Source: Methylococcaceae bacterium
GTDB taxonomy: Bacteria > Pseudomonadota > Gammaproteobacteria > Methylococcales > Methylomonadaceae
Assembly (NCBI GenBank): GCA_013140465.1
Contig: JABFST010000435.1
Span: 1-7,918 of the forward strand
Length of the DNA: 7,918 bases
Direction: 5' to 3'
The position numbers were made by a program, and so were the translations under genes. Below, in pieces: positions 6,076 to 7,918 of the stretch (the first letter of the stretch is position 1; each line of letters opens with the position of its first letter). The notes under the pieces are model-generated. The model was not told the DNA's origin. It did no database searches and worked only from the letters and a program-made list of their open reading frames with translations.

Positions 6076-6253
6076 GGAGTGAAAAAACTTGTTTTTTCAC
6101 TCCAGTCTATAATTAAATCAAATACTTACGAAAATAAAAAACACCTTGGAGTGAAAAAACATGTTTTTTCAATTCAGTCTCTACTCAAAACAAAGGCTTA
6201 CGAAAATAAAAAACATCTTTTTGTGAGTATTTGAAATACTTTCACAGTCTCTG
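6076..6253. repeat. Tandem array of palindromes, 72-bp period
   Basis: Two units start with GGAGTGAAAAAAC at 6076 and 6148, and the shared block CTTACGAAAATAAAAAACA recurs at 6125 and 6197: an exact 72-bp period. Unit 1 opens with a 13-bp inverted repeat (6076-6088 against 6091-6103). Unit 2 has a 20-bp perfect palindrome centred on ACATGT (6152-6171). A third, diverged unit at 6220 keeps only the architecture: GTATTT-G-AAATAC (6227-6239) within TGTGA/TCACA arms. Each palindrome is followed by CAGTCT. The AT-rich arms (A6/T6) are poor intrinsic terminators. Function unknown: a regulatory array for ppnP, a REP/BIME-like element or bendable DNA are all possible. Confidence 0.85.
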
Positions 6254-6258
6254 ATGCG

Positions 6259-6270
6259 TGCCAACTGGCA
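6259..6270. promoter_or_regulatory. Small inverted repeat upstream of ppnP
   Basis: TGCCA-AC-TGGCA is a perfect 5+5 inverted repeat 58 bp before the ppnP start, the form of a dimeric-repressor site. A TTGCCG (6271-6276) follows, but the matching -10 region (TTAACT at 6295-6300) is poor. It may be an operator; there is no direct proof. Confidence 0.25.
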
Positions 6271-6328
6271 TTGCCGCCAATTACGCCGCACAGATTAACT
6301 CTTACTCAGCTACTTATTAAGGATACCC

Positions 6329-6643
6329 ATGTCAGAATTCAATAACGTCACTGTCATCAAAAAAGCCAATGTTTACTTCGATGGCAACGTCACCAGCCGC
6401 ACACTCGTCTTTGCTGATGGCTCAAGCAAAACCTTGGGCTTTATGTTGCCGGGTGAATACACCTTTAACACCGCCGACCCAGAGTTGATGGAAATTACCG
6501 ATGGTTTGCTTGAGGTGTTGCTGCCTGGCTCGGAACAATGGCAACGCGTAGTCGGTGGCGAATCATTCGACGTACCTGCGAATGCGTCATTTACGGTAAA
6601 AATAATCACCCCTACCGACTATTGCTGTTCTTTTATCAAATAA
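6329..6643 (+). CDS. ppnP: Pyrimidine/purine nucleoside phosphorylase PpnP
   Basis: A 104-residue single-domain cupin-like protein of the DUF1255 (YaiE) family. PpnP splits nucleosides with phosphate into free base and ribose-1-phosphate, with broad substrate use, in cytosolic nucleoside salvage. It aligns along its length with E. coli YaiE: NVYFDGNVTSRTL, then LGFMLPGEYTFNTADPELMEI, DGLLEVLLPGSEQW, ESFDVPANASFTVKI and PTDYCCSFI at the end. A strong ribosome site AAGGA (6319-6323) stands 5 bp before ATG 6329. The start adds about 10 residues before the family core, which is normal. The NYN gene begins 4 bp after its stop, so the two probably share a transcript. It is intact and is confidently assigned. 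Confidence 0.93.
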   Translation: MSEFNNVTVIKKANVYFDGNVTSRTLVFADGSSKTLGFMLPGEYTFNTADPELMEITDGLLEVLLPGSEQWQRVVGGESFDVPANASFTVKIITPTDYCCSFIK

Positions 6644-6647
6644 GGGT

Positions 6648-7121
6648 ATGGAAACGATTGCCATCTTTGTCGATGTGCAAAACATTTACTACACCACGCG
6701 CCAAAGCTTTCGGCGACAATTTAATTACCGTGCCTTTTGGCAGCGGGCGACCGCCAACCGAAAAGTGATTGCAGCCTTGGCTTATGCGATCGACAAAGGT
6801 GACAGCAAGCAACAAGGCTTTCAGAGCACCCTTAAAAACATTGGCTTTGACATCAAGCTTAAGCCTTACATCCAACGCAGTGATGGCTCGGCTAAAGGTG
6901 ATTGGGATGTAGGCATCACCTTAGATATGCTGGATTATGCCGCCCAAGCAGATGTGATTATCTTGTTGTCGGGTGACGGTGATTTTGACCTGCTGCTTAA
7001 TAAAGTGCGCAGCCATTACGCCGCCGCTACGGAAGTGTACGGGGTGTTGGCGCTAACCGCGCCCTCGTTGATAAATGCGGCTGACCGTTTTATTGCCATA
7101 GACGATAGCTTGCTGTTATAA
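6648..7121 (+). CDS. NYN-domain protein, LabA/DUF88 family putative ribonuclease
   Basis: A 157-residue cytosolic protein made of one NYN domain, a PIN-like fold. Acidic residues expected for metal-dependent RNase activity are present: D9 and N12 in FVDVQN, D85 and D87 in KGDWDVGITLDM, and D110, D112 and D114 in LLSGDGDFDLLL. The conserved tail reads YGVLALTAPSLINAADRFIAI. Members are thought to cut RNA, but substrates are mostly unknown; the LabA branch takes part in regulation in cyanobacteria. The start ATG lies 4 bp after the ppnP stop. The purines AAGGG (6642-6646) are too close for a normal ribosome site, so translation likely depends on termination at ppnP. It ends 33 bp before the terminator. 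Family assignment is firm; function is inferred. Confidence 0.88.
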   Translation: METIAIFVDVQNIYYTTRQSFRRQFNYRAFWQRATANRKVIAALAYAIDKGDSKQQGFQSTLKNIGFDIKLKPYIQRSDGSAKGDWDVGITLDMLDYAAQADVIILLSGDGDFDLLLNKVRSHYAAATEVYGVLALTAPSLINAADRFIAIDDSLLL

Positions 7122-7154
7122 GCCTTAGCCCGCACTTTTTAGGTGAGGTAACAT

Positions 7155-7193
7155 AAAAAAACCGACGCCAGTTGCCTGGCGCCGGTTTTTTTT
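7155..7193. terminator. Bidirectional intrinsic terminator
   Basis: CGCCAG (7166-7171) pairs with CTGGCG (7176-7181) around a TTGC loop; one A-C mismatch follows and then ACCG/CGGT, giving an 11-position stem with one mismatch. A6 before (7155-7160) and T7 after it (7187-7193) make U-runs on both strands. It lies between the converging NYN and protease genes and so can end both transcripts. Confidence 0.93.
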
Positions 7194-7213
7194 GGGGTAA
7201 AGAAAAGCAGGGC

Positions 7214-7918
7214 TTATCTTTTGATAATGCTAATGCCTTTTAACAAGTTGAGGGCTTCATGCAAGGCATAGTCTTGCATATCCAAACTCTCTTCTTTGTC
7301 TTTCTCTTGGGCATCTTTTTTGCCGTTTGCTGGGGTCTTGCTGTTTTGCAAATGGTGCGTCAAGTCGGCTTCTTTGACGGAAACAAAATCGGGCTTATCT
7401 AAAGATTCAAGCTTAACCCTGGCCAAAACCACGTCCGGTTCTATGCCTTCAGCTTGGATTGACCGTCCTGACGGGGTAAAGTAACGCGCCGTTGTCAGCT
7501 TAACTGCCGCGCCATTGCTGGTGGGTAAGATAGTTTGCACGGAACCTTTGCCAAACGATTTTTCACCCATAATCACCGCGCGTTTTTGGTCTTGCAACGC
7601 ACCCGCGACAATTTCAGAGGCCGAAGCCGAACCGGCGTTAATCAGCACGACTATCGGCGCACCATCTATCAGATCATCAGCGGCGGCATTAAAGCGCATT
7701 TCTGAGTTTTCAATACGGCCTTCGGTGTAGACGATCAGACCGCTTTTTAAGAACGCATCACTGACTTCTACTGCCGCATTTAAGACACCGCCGGGATTAT
7801 TTCTTAAGTCTAGCACCAAGCCTTTCAGTGCGCCGCCGTTGTCTTTTTTCAGGGTTGTTATGGACTCTTTAAGTCCTTCGCCAGTGCCGGACTGGAAGCT
7901 GCTGATGCGTACATAACC
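7214..7918 (-). CDS. ctpA: C-terminal processing peptidase CtpA/Prc (S41), C-terminal part
   Basis: The gene enters from the right edge on the minus strand; 234 residues and a TAA stop are visible, roughly the second half of a 430-450-residue protease. The visible start GYVRISSF followed by LVLDLRNNPGG, then GAPIVVLINAGSASASEIVAGALQD and GEKSFGKGSVQT, is the S41 catalytic domain. The expected nucleophile is the middle serine of SASAS (fragment residue 99) and the general base is K124 of FGKG, 25 residues apart as in E. coli Prc and plant D1 protease. RYFTPSGRSIQAEGIEPDV is also conserved. The last 60 residues, rich in Lys, Glu and Asp, form a low-complexity tail before ALNLLKGI. CtpA works in the periplasm on tail-tagged or cell-wall-related proteins; the signal peptide and PDZ domain lie outside the window. 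Confidence 0.93.
   Translation of the reverse strand, partial: GYVRISSFQSGTGEGLKESITTLKKDNGGALKGLVLDLRNNPGGVLNAAVEVSDAFLKSGLIVYTEGRIENSEMRFNAAADDLIDGAPIVVLINAGSASASEIVAGALQDQKRAVIMGEKSFGKGSVQTILPTSNGAAVKLTTARYFTPSGRSIQAEGIEPDVVLARVKLESLDKPDFVSVKEADLTHHLQNSKTPANGKKDAQEKDKEESLDMQDYALHEALNLLKGISIIKR

Noticed and set aside
5696..6082. 128-residue open frame on the plus strand
   Set aside because: It runs straight through the tRNA-Arg gene, has no ribosome site and encodes no recognisable domain.
6222..6246. CRP-binding site TGTGA...TCACA
   Set aside because: The arms are 15 bp apart, not the required 6, and belong to the third palindrome of the tandem array.
6076..6253. CRISPR array
   Set aside because: The period is 72 bp, the parts between palindromes are themselves repeated, there are fewer than three good units, and no cas gene is present.

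Overview
The window looks like chromosomal DNA of a gammaproteobacterium. The evidence is a Rep-type helicase, a KgtP-type transporter, PpnP and a CtpA-type protease, all with proteobacterial family features. I cannot name the genus from sequence alone. No phage structural gene, integrase or transposase is visible.

Layout. (1) 1-790: C-terminal part of the Rep DNA helicase (+). (2) 915-991: tRNA-Arg with anticodon CCG, inside a block of about 145 bp (875-1019). (3) 1098-3866: one tight operon behind a single good promoter, holding a Phd/YefM-type antitoxin, a VapC-type PIN toxin, an AAA/ABC-type ATPase and an HNH endonuclease. The last two form a PtuA/PtuB (Septu-like, also retron-associated) anti-phage pair. 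Every junction is overlapping or nearly so. (4) 3863-4243: the decayed tail of the operon, with what appears to be the frameshifted, truncated first 15 codons of a DUF1156 DNA methylase and a small unassigned ORF. (5) 4244-5530: a KgtP-like dicarboxylate/H+ symporter. (6) 5704-5848: second copy of the tRNA-Arg block, with an identical tRNA and near-identical flanks. (7) 5821-6328: non-coding DNA with a 72-bp-period tandem array of palindromes. (8) 6329-7121: ppnP and a NYN-domain putative ribonuclease gene, closely packed. (9) 7155-7193: a strong bidirectional terminator. (10) 7214-7918: C-terminal part of a CtpA/Prc S41 protease (-).

How it fits together. The duplicated tRNA-Arg blocks bracket about 4.7 kb of accessory cargo (TA module, Septu-like pair, DUF1156 relic, transporter) between housekeeping genes. 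That is the picture of a small defence island at a tRNA locus, able in principle to be lost by recombination between the repeats. The ATPase/HNH pair has no visible promoter of its own and sits directly downstream of the toxin. It is therefore probably transcribed from the antitoxin-autoregulated promoter, which would tie defence expression to antitoxin level. The HNH protein is unusual because most of the expected zinc-knuckle cysteines are missing.
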